Source: Otis tarda (lineage: Eukaryota > Chordata > Aves > Otidiformes > Otididae). Taken from it: 64,000 bases of DNA. Position 1 is the stretch's first letter, and each line of letters begins with the position of its first letter. The position numbers were made by a program, and so were the translations under genes. The notes below the pieces were generated by a model. It saw only the letters and a list, made by a program, of their open reading frames with translations. It had not been told where the DNA came from and searched no databases. The stretch is taken from assembly GCA_026413225.1 (NCBI GenBank), contig CM048552.1, positions 168,900,053 through 168,964,052 of the forward strand, given 5' to 3'. Positions 50,416 to 63,539 of this stretch are shown one piece after another.

Positions 50416-50560
50416 AGAATCATAGAATGGTTTGGGTTGGAAGCGACGTTCAAAGGCCACCTAGTCCAACCCCCCTTGCAAGCAGCAGGGACATCCCCGA
50501 CTAGATCAGGTTGCCCAGAGCCTCATCCAATCTGGCCTTGAAATACCCTCTCTCCAAATA
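50416..50560 (-). mobile_element. CR1 LINE 3' end fragment, reverse orientation
   Basis: It begins with agaatcatagaatgg, the reverse complement of the CR1 3' terminus, followed by the typical ggttggaagcgac, ccacctagtccaacccccct and ggttgcccagagcctcatcc. It is a 5'-truncated fragment of about 145 bp in intron 1, in the same orientation as NDFIP2. Confidence 0.92.
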
Positions 50561-53500
50561 CAGTCCTGACCACAGACACAACACTCCAGAGAAACATCAT
50601 CCTCTAGACACTGGGGAGCCTTGAGGTTAATAAAGTACAACGCAATTAAGCTTATAAGGCACTTCAGTACTTAAACAAAACCACAGAAGTCCAGTAACTT
50701 TCAGCTACTTTTTGCTTTTATGTATTGAAAACTAAGTCATCAAATTTGATCAGAATTCCCGACTGCACAGAACAGATCCACATCATTTCTCTTTCTCACC
50801 ATCCCGTCACTCGGCAAGCATCAACTATCATATACCCAAATCTAGCAACAGTCCTTCATGACAGCAGAGCAGGTTTGGTTATTTTTCATGACGCATCTCT
50901 GCAGAATGTTTTCAACAGCAGTCAATATCTTAGAAGGCCAGAGGTGTAAAATCTGCACTAGAAGCAGAAAAGCAGAACAGAAGTCCAGTGCTGCCATTCC
51001 ACAGCTGTGTAGAAATACCAAGTGTGTCTGCTAAATAAGGATTAGGTACCATGGAAACCCACAACCTCTGGAGGCAAACTTCTACCAAAAAGAATCCAAA
51101 GAGGTTTATAGTGAAGAGACTTATACTGAATGTTGTTGAAAAATACGTTGCAAAAGAACGGCTTTTCTGCCCAAGTGAGACTCTTCACATAAAAATAAAG
51201 TGATCCACAGCAACTAAAAGGGTTTTATGTGCACTTCACTGAAGTGATAGTTAAACCATTTTGGTCAGCTCAGGGATCTTTAACCTTTTGGATCTTCCAA
51301 GTTTTTTTTTTTTAAAAGAAGCTTATAAGCATGTCAGGAAAAAAAAAAAAAAACCACAATAAAAAAAAAATGGTGATCAGGATTTTGTGAAGGAAAAAAA
51401 TTAAATTAAAAAATTATATTTATATAATGTGCATGTAGATAGATAGATATATCTCTCCATCCCAAAGGCTACTTTACATGTAACACTTCACTTGCTCTTT
51501 TTCTTGAATTATAAACCAGATTTAAACAATTAATCACACATTTAACAGCACAACATACACATCTGCACTCATTCCTGTGGCCTCTAAGACATCTATTCTT
51601 CCTCACATGTCATAGTTCAGCCACCTTAGGCCCCCTCTCACTAAACAAAACCACAACACCATCCGTCACTAATAGCTCCGCCTTTGCTAGGACAGTAACA
51701 TACCACGTGTCAATATGAGAAATCTTTTAGAAAAGTAAATACTCTGAGACTAACGCTACTAGGAGTGTAGAGTTATCCTTTAAAATGCATCCATTTCTCT
51801 CTACTTATTTTTTTTAGGTTTCTTCTCTACTGAAGAATTATTCAGAAATAATTCAGAACACTGGAATTTTGGTATGATCCAAATAGATATAAGCTTCATA
51901 TTTATTGCAAGATTATAAATCAAACATAGTTCCAAGGAGTTTTTCCTACTGCACGGTTATATGAATTAATTGTGAAATTTGTCAACAAAAACCTGAAGTC
52001 TCTAATACTCATAAAGACCATGGCTGGGACCAACATTTTTTCAAATCTTCAAGCACAAGTATTTATAGAAAAAAAGGTAGTAAAAAGTTTACTCTAGAGC
52101 TTGTACACTATGAAGTACTGCAACTTTGAGTTACTCTAGAATTTAGAAGTAACTAAAAATATCACTGTGTACCATGTAGCCTTCTGTTAGCCAAATGGTA
52201 ACTCAAGAATAGCTTGAGGAACTGGTTTAAATTCTATAAACAAAGTACAAAACAAGGCTCCCCGCCTTGAAGACCCTCTAGTTAGAAGCAAGTGTGTATA
52301 ATACAGGCGCATTCATAAAACAGAAACATGTTATTGAGACCAGCGGTCAGTCTATGGAACTGTTCTGTCTCCAACACAATCACCTGGAGATACATGGACA
52401 GCACACAAGCCTTAGTCACTCACTTGCCAACCATTTTCCTCAGACTCCCCTGCCATTCACAGCTGTTACATGATGGCTTGTAAAGTGCACATCTCTGCCT
52501 ATTCCATTTGCATCTGTTATGGATTGGATGTGTGTGAATTTGTGTTCCTGAACCCACTAGTACTACCTGCCTCAATTATCTTGTGTATTAACAAACTGCC
52601 TATGTTCACTTCTCCTTGTCTTTTCCATGATTCAAACCAAATTTCAGTGAGTGTCCTCCAGTTTTAATACTGCACAATTTGGTGAATAACAGCTCCACAG
52701 ATGCTTTGTTGACTGCCTTGGTGACTTTGGAAGTGATCAACGCTACCACCACCCATTTCAGACGCCACTTTTAAGAAGGCTGCTTCCCTTCACCTTCTAT
52801 AGCTCCTATAGTGAGACCCCAAAACTGTGTACCGTACCCAACATGCAGGCAGGTCCCAGGTTTCACGCAAGGATGCTTCCTGTTTATTCTCACTATCTTT
52901 CCTGATGATGGACAATGTTCCATCAGGATTTGTTGGCAGCTGCCACTAACCAACACCTTCAGCAAACCATTAGTGACAGCTCCAAGAATTGCAAGTCGAA
53001 AGGTCAGGTCTTTACTTACCAGCAGCTTTATAGAATCGGTACAGAAAGTAGGTCCTGGTCACTCTAAAGTCACACAGAACATACAAAACATGTGAACTGT
53101 AAAAGCAGAGGGAATAGGAAAGCCTGTAGAAGTAGGAAATGGACAGGGCTGTCACCAAGAGCAAACTCAATATTCAACAGTTGGTTCCAGTTTCCATTTT
53201 AGTCTACACTCATCTGGGCTGTGAAATTCAATGTTGATTGAAAAAGCTGAGTATTTCTCCAAACATATTATGCATGTTTCACTTAAAGGCCCAGACACAG
53301 TAGGAAGGCTGACACACAAAGCTTCCTAATGAAGACAATGCAGGAGGACTCTAAAAATGGCAAATGCATTTTATAAACAGAGGGATAAAGAGGAGTTTCT
53401 TCCTGAAGAAGTATCATGGAAACTCAACTGCAGAAGGAGCATACAGTTTCACTTTAAGTCCCTGATTTGAGAGAAGCAGGGGCAAAAAAAGGACATAAAT

Positions 53501-54211
53501 TTGTGCCTCCTACATTACAGGTAAGTAAGTGTCCTTGAAAATTCTGCAGGGAAACTCTATGAAAAACTTAAACTGTCTCAACTTTATTGACAACACAGAA
53601 GTTTTATCACTTATGTATTTGAATAAAGCTAGTCAAGCAGAACAGTTTTCCACTCAAGTGGAACAGAGTAGCCCAAAACGAAATCATTAATTAAATAAAA
53701 TATAAATCATGGGCTACTATTAATCAATAAGAGCACATACTCTCTATTCTTATTAGGAGGTCAATTGTGCCTGACTTTTTCAGGATAATTCATTTTCTTA
53801 GCAACTGGAAACAGAGTACTCAAGCTCCTCAATTTACAGAGATAATACAGGTAGACATTTCAATAGCTTAAAAACCCATACACATACACAGCACCAGCTG
53901 AACACACTTTTTGTACATTGTATGCAGAAGAACAGGCTCTACTGCAAATATTCTCGTTTTGATTTGCGGTCTTCTTTCTGTTCCATCCACTATGGGACAC
54001 ACAGCTTTAATAAGGTTTAGTGGCAAAGACAAACACAACTCACACAATACCAATGAATATTAAAAGCACTTTTTCTAAAGAACGCATGTTTATGTCTCAA
54101 CAGATAGTATTGAGGTTTTTCAGCCCTACTGTTAGGGCTAAAGAGTGCCAACTTATCATTTTAAAGTAAACCTACAAAATATGCGGCCAAAAGGACAATC
54201 CTCTGCATCTC

Positions 54212-54828
54212 TGTCCTGGTTTCAGCTGGGATGGAGCTAATTTTCTTCCCAGTAGTTGCTGTGGTTTGGATTTAATATGGGATTTGGTATGTAAAGAATG
54301 TTGATAGTACACTGATGTTATTAGTTCTTGCTAAAAAGATCAAGGACTTTTTCAGCTTCCCAGGTTTTGCTAATGTGCTGGTGCAAGAAGCTGGGGAGGG
54401 GTATAGCCAGTACAGTTGACCCAAACTGGCCAAAGAGAGTATTCCATACCACAGACGTCATGCTCAGTATGTAAGTGGGTGCTGGCTGGTGGGCAGCTCT
54501 CACTCTTATTGCTCAGAATCGTTCCGAGATTGCTTTCGGTTTCATTCTGTGATTGCTGCTCAGGACAGGCTGTATCGGTCATTGAGTGGGGAGAAAGTGT
54601 GCATTATTTGTTTTGTATATTCTATTATAATTGTTATTATTATCATTGTGTGTGTGTATATATATATCAGCATTATTATCTCTTCCTTCGCTATCCCAGT
54701 AAACTGTCTTTATCTCAACCCACATGTTTTCCTTTCTTTTCGATTCTCTCCCTCATCCCTCTGGGCAGGGGGAGGCTGAGCAAGTGTCTGTGTGGTACTT
54801 GATTGAAGACTGGGGTTAAACCATGACA
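54212..54828 (+). mobile_element. Solo LTR of an avian ERVL-like endogenous retrovirus
   Basis: This 617-bp LTR starts TGTCCTGGTTTCAGCTGGGA and ends GGGGTTAAACCATGACA, so it has the 5'-TG...CA-3' ends. The 5-bp flanks are atctc (54207-54211) and acctc (54829-54833), an imperfect target-site duplication of the length expected for ERVL. It holds an ACGTCA (CRE-type) site near 54457 and a GT/AT microsatellite at 54647-54668. No retroviral genes flank it, so it is a solo LTR left by recombination. It lies antisense to NDFIP2 in intron 1. Confidence 0.9.
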
Positions 54829-54975
54829 ACCTCTCAGTTGCTAAACAGATGATGTACACATTTGGAAGCAGGCACTTTCCAGCAGATTGTTTGATTCTAA
54901 GGCAGGTAAACAAAACCAGAAACAAAATAACAAAAAAAAAGCAACAGTCCGGGAAGCTCACCTCTTCAGAGGAGA

Positions 54976-55160
54976 GTAGAACATGACCAAACACTGGAAC
55001 AGGCTGCCCAGAGAGGTGGTAGATGCCCCATCCCTGGAAACAGATTGGACGGGGCTCCGAGCACCCTGATCTAGTTGGAGATGTCCCTGCTCATCCCAGG
55101 GGATTTGGACTAGATGACCTTTAAAGGTCCTTTCCAACCCAAACTACTCTATGATTCTAA
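54976..55160 (+). mobile_element. CR1 LINE 3' end fragment
   Basis: It contains aacactggaacaggctgccc, agaggtggtagatgcccca, ttggacggggctccgagc and gactagatgacctttaaagg, and ends ctactctatgattct. Compared with the usual CR1 3' end, a short piece after ccctggaaaca is missing. It lies 150 bp to the right of the solo LTR. Confidence 0.93.
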
Positions 55161-56709
55161 ACTAGTGCTACCTCTAAACCACAGGGAGTATTTAAAAAAA
55201 AAAAAAAAAAAAAAAGAGCAGACATTGAGGTGAGAAAGGAACACGGGCCACACTGGTCATCATCAGCACTGCAGGGCTTTAGAGGCTGCTCATTTGTTCA
55301 AATTATGTGCTCTCATTCCAGAATTTGGAACAGGATTTTAACAGTAAACAGCTTGTGTAAGTTTTTTTCCTAATCATTTATTCTATGTATTTGATGCAAG
55401 TCAATTTTGTGACCACAACTCTGGCATTTCAATTAAAAGTCTTAATGCTTCGGTACATTCCTTAAAAATACCTTACATACTGTTTCCATAAAATTCCAAA
55501 ATATGACAACTGATTCAAAGTACCATGATCAAAATGGACAATCGGTCTCCGTATCACACAGGACTCTTGTCTCAATTTTCTCATGCTTTACCAAAGCCAT
55601 CACTCGCTCCTCCACGCTGACAAGTGTTAACTACACTAATCATTACCAAAGCAATGCTTAAAAATGAACTTGTGCTACTTAATACACAAAAAAACCCCCA
55701 ACCCAAAATTTTGTTTTCTGCAGTAAGGAGATAACTGATACAGTAAGCATCTTCCTATCAAAAACATCTCCTCAAGGCTGCTCTACATAACCTTTTCAGA
55801 TTAATCAGGGAAAAGCAAAACCACATTCAGTAATTCAAGCTATACATACAACTTCAGCAAGGACATGATTCTGACCTCTTTTACAACAATAACCAGCCAA
55901 CATTAATAGGATTAGTGACAAAAGGTAAAACATTGTTCAAAGCTAAAATGGACAAATTATGTTTGTGAATATGTTAAGTCACCATACAATAGTTAGAGAC
56001 CAAGATTTTTCTTCTATTTTTTTTTTTTTTTACTGGAAAGCCATGTTTTGCAAGAAGCAACATGACAAATTTCCGATAAATACCTTCACTGGTAACTCAA
56101 GAAAAAGAAAAATGGGATTAGAACCACAGATAAAGTAACATACAGGGTATTGACCAGATTTTGTTGTGTCTACACCACTCAGAGTTTGGAGGGTTGTTTT
56201 CTAAATCATTCTGTCCATTCCAAACACAACTGAAGGAGGCACAGCCAGGGATGGGGTTGGGGAGTAACTCAGTATCTAATGTTTCGGCTGTAATAGAGGG
56301 ATTGAGAGGCAAGTTAGACTATAACAGTTTTAGGCTAATCTTAGCCTACAATAATGGAAATGATGCTTAAGCGGAATAAACAGTTAAATGTTAAAATGGA
56401 AATCTATTTTCCACTTTCACTGCAAATCTCGAAGCCGTAAGGCATCCGCATCTTGATATGTGCTGTGAGCCTCGGCTGTGCAAGTCTGAAATGACTTCAG
56501 CACAAAACAGAAGTTGTTAGTCATCTTCATTAAAAACACAGCTGGCGAAGAGGGTGCCCATTTTACTAAAATTGGCTAGCTGTGACAGTGCTTGTCCAGG
56601 AAGTGGGAGACCTAAGCATGAGGCAGCTCAAACCCACAGTCTTGGCTGTGCAATAGCTCCGTTGCAGTAAGAAAAGTTGGCAGCGCTTCTCAACCTAACA
56701 AGTCGCCAA

Positions 56710-56736
56710 TTTTTTTTTTTTTTTTTTTTTTTTTTA
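56710..56736 (+). repeat. Poly(T) tract of about 26 bases
   Basis: Uninterrupted T run in intron 1, equal to poly(A) on the gene strand. No retrocopy was recognised beside it. Confidence 0.8.
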
Positions 56737-58029
56737 CTCATAATCTCTTAAGATTACTTTACTTCTCTATTTGAAAATGGCTTGCCTAATGTGGGTGTAC
56801 TGGTATATGTCCATTTTCATTCCTCTTTCCAAAGTAGCTGACGCACCTGAAGTGCAAAAGGAGGTTTGAGACTACAAAACTCAAAACAACATTCAAATCT
56901 ACGACTGTAAACTGAGCACTAAGGTCTCACAAAGTTAGATGTGATGACGTTACTAGTTGCCACATTTTCCTTGTTTTGTCAACACTGTCACTGGGAAGAA
57001 AGTTTCAAAACAAGCCTAAAATTACCTGTTTGTCAAAAGTACCTCATTTTCCCTGTCTAGAAGACTGTTACTAACATTCTACATTAACATAGCACTTAAT
57101 TTTCGAGATTATCCTGATGTGGTTCCTACAGCATTTCTCAGATATGGACAGGCTGAGAGAGCGCTTAGAGTTTCTCTTTTTTAAAGTAGCATGAAAAGAA
57201 CATCTAACTCGGCCACGTCACAGCTGACTTCTGCTAACCCTGCTATTTGAAAGCATTTTATTCCTGTTACTGAACTTACATCTCTTTAATAGAGCAGGTA
57301 CATATTTCTTTTGGCTTTGTGCGTCTTTCAGGAACGTAAAAATCCCACAGTTTCACAACATCAGCTCGGCAATGCCAACACCTTGCCGCTAGCAGAAAGG
57401 ACAGCCCTGTTCCTACCCTCTCTTTCTGCACTACCCTCACGCAGAGTCAACCAAGACCTTTGGAGAAAAACCCAAATGGAACAACCTAGTTAAGTCCTGC
57501 TGGTTTTTACTACTCGTTTTGTTCAGTATGGTAAAAACAGTGCCCTATATAACTGAACCAACTCGTGTGCAGGGCTGATAACAATCACCTTACGTCCCTC
57601 TGTGCCCAGACCAAAAAGAAAGGAAACTGCCCACATGCCACAACCTGCACGCACGTGAAAAACCTGAAGGCTACTGTAACCGCTGTTACTTCTGCTGTAC
57701 CAGTGAGCCAGCATTTCTTCCTGTAAATCAGATGGGTGTTGTATCTGCTGGGTGTTTTATCCGTGGCTCTCCAAAAGAGAGATCCAAAAACCAGACAGTG
57801 ATGGCAACACACACAGCTAGACCACCCTGCTTTATATTTACCATGGGGAATAGACAGAAAGGATTGTACCTGTCTGGTACATCATGACCTTGACTTAGGA
57901 GGAACTCATAAAGAGGTATGAGGTTTATTTCTTTGTTCATATGAAACACTTAACTAAAAAATGAAAAAAAAAAAAAAGTAAGATGTATTACTTACTGCAT
58001 CACTACTGTGTCTGCAACGTCTCGACATT

Positions 58030-58998
58030 TTGGGGCTCAATTTTGAGGCCAGTCTTGTTTAATATCTTTATCAATGATCTGGATGAGGGGATCGAGTGCT
58101 CCCTCAGTAAGTATGTAGATGACACCAAATTGGGCAGGAGTGTCAATCTGCTGAAGGGTAGGAAGGTTCTGCAGAGGGATCTGGACAGGCTGGATCAACA
58201 GGCTGAGGTCAATTGTATGAGGTTCAACAAGGCCAAGTGCTGGGTCATCAACTTCGGTCAAAACAACCCCCGGCAATGCTACAGGCTTGGGGAAGAGTGG
58301 CTGGAAAGGTGCCCAGCAGGAAGGGACTTGGGAGTGGTGGCTGACAGCCAGCTGAACAAGAGCCAGTAGTGTGCCCAGGTGGCCAAGAAGGCCAACAGCA
58401 TCCTGGCTTGTATCAGGAACAGTGCGGCCAGCAGAAGTAGGGAAGCGATTGTGCTCCTGTACTCAGCACTAGTGAAAACACACCTCGAATACTGTGTGCA
58501 GTTTTGGGCCACTCACTACAAGAAAGATGTTGAGTTGCTGGAGCGCATCCAGAGAAGGGCAATGAAGCTGGTGAAGGGTCTGGAGAACAAGTGTTATGAG
58601 GAGCAGCCGAGGGAACTGAGGTTGTTTAGTATGGAGAAGAGGAGGCTGAGGGGAGACCTTATCCCTCTGTGCAACTACCTGAAAGGAGGTTGTAGTGAGG
58701 TGGGTGTTGGTCTCTTTTCACAAGTACCTAGTGATAGAATGAGAGGAAATAATCTCAAGTTGCGGAAGGAGAGATTTAGGTTGGATATTAGGAAAAATTT
58801 CCTTACTGAAAGAGTGGTCAAGCACTGGAACAGGCTGCTCAAAGAAGTGGTGGAGTCACCATCCCTGGAGGTGTTCAAAACACGTGTAGATGTGGCACTC
58901 CAGGACATGGTTTACTAGGCATGGTGGTGTTGGTTTGATGGTTGGACTAGATGATCTTGGAGGTCTTTTCCAATCTTAATGGTTCTACAATTCTTCAT
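58030..58998 (+). mobile_element. CR1 LINE 3' portion with reverse-transcriptase remnant
   Basis: This 5'-truncated CR1 lies antisense to NDFIP2 in intron 1. One frame reads from the reverse-transcriptase region [19 protein letters not shown] through YVDDTKLG, the equivalent of the catalytic YxDD box, into the C-terminal part that ends ALQDMVY. The frame is broken only by one TAG at 58367-58369, where the related copy at 43 kb has CAG (Gln), a single C-to-T change. The 3' end (gatgatcttggaggtctttt... then gttctacaattct) is a diverged CR1 terminus. The 5' part of the element is missing, so it cannot move by itself. Confidence 0.93.
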
Positions 58999-60439
58999 TT
59001 GTGGCAGGATTCTTCGTAAAAAATATGGAAAAGTGCTTATAAAAATATTAAAGCTACTCTTTCAAGAAAAAAACCACTATGTATAACAGAAAAATTTGTC
59101 ACAGGTAAAAAATGTTACAGAAATAAATTCAAAATTTAAAATGTTAATTATTAAATTCCAAAAAACAATTAAGATGCAAGGAGAGACTATTCTTTGAAAG
59201 TGTCATTTACCTCACTGCAGAAGATTAACTATTTGGAAGGGCAAATGTGAAAGGTCTATGCTATGTGTTTAATATGCAAAAAGTCAGTGCACAGAAAAAT
59301 TTTATCTTCAATGACTAAGAGGTTCATATCATTAAAAATATCAGTGTAACTGTCACGGGCAAGTAATAGTAGAGCTTATCACTTAATGCACCTCTACTTA
59401 GTATCTTTCACTACTATAAGCACAGGGTCCTAAATGCAGTATTTTATCCTCCAGTTATGATATCACCACCAGATCTCTGGAAAGCAACAGAATTTTCCTA
59501 ACGTAAGCTAGCTCAATCTGTTCAGTAACACCAATTATGTAAGAGTTCTCCAAAGACAACAAATACTATAGAAACTATGCTAGATGTAAGCTAAAGGTCT
59601 TGGGTTAAAGGTACAGAATAAACAACATTTGGGTTTATTTATTGCAAATCACTATTAGGCTCAGTCTCATGCAAAGAAAGGAAGAAGGAAGAGATTTTTC
59701 TTTGTGCACATTTCCTGTGTAGGTTGACTTTCATGTATTTGAGATCTACAAAGACAATGTGACTTTGATTAAGGTTTTTAACCAGATAACATTGTGAGAG
59801 TAAAAAGTCAATGAGAATGGAGTTAAGAGATACAAAAATTAAGCCTTATCTGAGACAACTATTCACAACATGTAGGATTATGCAGGCAAATGGATTTGGG
59901 ATAAAGTGTTTACAGTAGCAATTTTCATCTCTTAACTGTTCCTAAAAAAACACACACAACTTAAATGCATACAGGATTCACACACCTTCTAAAAAAATCC
60001 CTATTTCTTTATTTCTGTATAACGCTGTACAATAGCAGGCTGCTGCCTCAGAGCCTTGCATTACAGATCACTGACGAACCCCATCAAACCCAGGTGGTAC
60101 AGTGGCACAGCAAGTTCAGTGACAGCTACACTGACATCCATGTGGACTGCTGCCTTTGGCTCCCTCTGTCCCTCTTTGCTTCCTGCCCATTTTATCGCTT
60201 ACCTATCTAGCTCTGACACTCCGTAAGTCAAAGACTGATGACTACCTGACCCCAGATTGATAACCCAAAGCTTTAATCAAGAAAGACTGGGAGGAGCAGT
60301 GAGTTGATTATAATTCTTAAACAGTTCAGCATGTAGCCCTGCAGCATTCAGTGGGATTTCTCTGCCTAAATCGCTCATACGGACATGAAGTCTTCCTTCA
60401 TGACTCAGTTATCTGGAAAATCACATTTCAAAGGAGGGA

Positions 60440-60468
60440 GGAAAAAAAAAAAAAAAAAAAAAAAAAAA
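60440..60468 (+). repeat. Poly(A) tract of about 28 bases
   Basis: Uninterrupted A run after aaaggagggagg in intron 1. No retrocopied gene was recognised upstream of it. Confidence 0.8.
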
Positions 60469-63400
60469 GCCAGGCCCCAGCTTTAATACTTGGTTGTTCA
60501 TCCAATTTTATGCACTGCAGAAAATGGCAGCATTTCTTTTTCTTTGTTTCAGTACAGATTTACAAAGCATCATTCAAATCACTTTTTCTGGACTAGGAGC
60601 AGACATTCCAGACAAGATAGTAATGCACAAATTAAAGTCAGATGACAAAGACCTAGAAGGTAAAAAGAATCAGAAGAATGATCACTGAAGGACTTTTTAT
60701 TATAATTTTCCTGAAGTTGATGCCTCAGTCCCCTTATCCAACAACAAGCTGAATAGGGGAAGAAAAAGAAAAAAATACAACCATAAGGAAACGAGACAAC
60801 TGAACTGGCTATACCTGTAATTAATGTAAAATTTAAGACACGTTTACTAATAGGATTGTAGCATGCAAGTGACTAAGGGAAAAAAAAAAGGAAGTAAAAC
60901 AAGACAACAAAGGTTGGCTAATTTACTTCTGATGTCATATTCCTGCAGGGAGGCATGACAAATTCTTACCCATCAATTAGTTGTCTCTCTGCCCTACGAA
61001 GAGAGGACAAAAAAGGAGGGGCAGAAAGCAATACAAATTACACATGCCCGCGGCAGACAGTTACGTAACGCTGACGTGCCGCCTGCTCTTCGCTCACAAC
61101 ACTTACTTTGCTGCAGTTCCAAGTACCAGCTTTTTAACAGCTGCCTGGTTTGAACACTTTTTAAACTGCTTTAAAAAAAAAAAACAAAAAAAAAAAAAAA
61201 CAAAAAACCACAGATGGGTAAGAAAGGATAAAACACAGAACAAAGCTTTAGTGCCATTTCTGACAGAGATACAAAACGAGAGAAGCTGAGGGTTAGCTTT
61301 ATGATCAGACATTTTCTGTTTCATAAGAAGTCATAAAACTGGCTTGTTGTGCTAAAGCTCAAAACTAAATTGCCTGCCATTCTTAAAGTCTTTTAGTTTA
61401 ACTTACTTGAAGAAACCACAAATAAAAAGAGGCAGCAGTGAGATAGCTCCTTCAACTCCACTGAAGTGCTACTGTCACTGCCAGGGACAGAAATGCAAGT
61501 CAATAATTCTTTCAGTAATAACGTATGCCTATAATTCTTGCTATTTAGAGGAGAACTTGCCTGAGATACAGCAAAGCAAATTAGTTAGAAGTGAAGGCAG
61601 AATGGGTACAATTGAAAAAAAAAAAAAAGTGTTGGCTATTATTCATGAAGAATAGGGGAAAAGAATAAAAAAAAAAAGAAATATAGTGAGCATAGCAGAT
61701 GTGTCAGGTTTCATAATTGTAGCACTAGGGAGTGGGACGTTCACAAGACTAACGCAATATTAGCCACATTAAGTCGTATTTCTCTTCTATATTCGTCCTT
61801 AAAAACTAGGACACAACCATAAAATCTGCAGTAATCTATTGCTCACTACCTATCACAGCCATTATGTAAGCAAATACATCATAACACTTAAGATCACACG
61901 CTTGAACAAACAGGTGCTAATCAAGTCTATCTCCTTCCATTCTCTGACCCAACACAGCAAATAAATAACGTTTCAAAAATCTCAATGTCTAGCAGTCAGA
62001 TACAACAGAGAGATGATAAACAACACCATCTTTCCTACGGGACAGTAATCAGGTAAGGCCGTATTTTAAACTCTGGGGTACATCACAGATTAACACAGCA
62101 ATTTTATTGTGACTTAGAACAAATTCAATGGAACTTAATGTGCTGTAATTGCAAAGCCTTCAGAGAACAATCTGTAACAAAATTCAGTGACACAAATCGA
62201 CCACAAAGTTTAATACACACAGGGAACAGACAAGGCCAACTCCCGCTGTCAAATATTAAGATGAGCCCTTTTGGAATGCCACACCAAAGAGCATTTACCC
62301 AAAGCTTGGGCACCAGTACCATTGCTGGATGTTTCTCATCAAACGTAACATAAAAACATTACAGACGCAAATTATTTTTTCGTTACGTCTTACCATGTTG
62401 GTTTTTTTTTCCCCGCTCCTTTGAATAATGGAATTAAAATTTCCCTTATAGTTCTCTGAAGTTTAATAGCATCTACTTTTAAGGCCTTTTAAAACATATC
62501 CAGGTTACTTCAGGCCTCAGGGAAGACAGTGTTTGTCAGCTTTTAAGAAAATGCTCTGCCAGGATTTTCATTCTCCGTTGCAAAGAAGATGGAAAGACTT
62601 TAGGACTTCTGCTGATTCCAAGCTATGGCAGCGCAGCACAGGAAAAGAGGTGTGCTATAAATCACTGACCCATAAAGCTCTTGGTGACCTGCTAGCATCC
62701 TAAAGGCATATGTCACTCCCTAGAAGCCACAGGATGCTAAATATGTTCGTCAGCTATGACTATACCAGTATACAATTGTCTAAGAGCATATAGAAACTTC
62801 CCACGCTGTAAGACTATCAAAATAAATATTCCAAACCTATTATAAGGGTTTTCCGATCACTTTTTTTTTTTTTTAGATCACAACCTAAGAACGATCTGAA
62901 TATAAGTATTAGTATTGAGTTCTACATATGCACAGAAGTAAATGTGTTTATTTTTATGGACATCGTTTTCACTTCTCAAGCTGTAAAGCACAAAAAAGTA
63001 AGATAAATAATTCAGGATTTAGCTGGGAGATTGCAGTACAAATATGAATTAAAGACAGTAGAAAAGGTTTCAGACTTCTATAGTATAACCTTACATACAT
63101 AGCAAAGCCATGAAGTAGAAGGAACTGAAGGATAAAATTGAAAGTTTTGTGGAGACCGACAGCACCTAAGTCATTTTTGTGACCAATAATCAGAAAAGCT
63201 TATATACTTTGAGTATAATTGAGGTAATGACTGCAAGATTACTACAACTGATGTAAAACTAATGACTGTAAGAAGCAAGCAGTACAATCAATTCGGGCAG
63301 TAAGAAAACTTTTTTTGTTGTTTTTATTTTTTTTTTTCTGTAGGGACGTTCAGGAGGAAGGAAAGAACCGACATTTAAATGGGACCCGATGAACTGAAAA

Positions 63401-63539
63401 ATGCTGAAGACCGAGCTTTAGTAAGCCAGCCTGTCTCCGGCTGCGTGTGTGCATACAGACAGACACAGAGGCTCACCGAAGGTCAGCCTGCTGCGGCTCA
63501 CAGACCCCTGTACCTGATCTTCAGTGAGCCAGCCCACAC

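Noticed and set aside
54416..54802. 128-codon plus-strand frame with a Tyr/Cys-rich part
   Set aside because: It lies wholly inside the solo LTR and reads through its GT/AT microsatellite. LTRs of this type carry no gene here.
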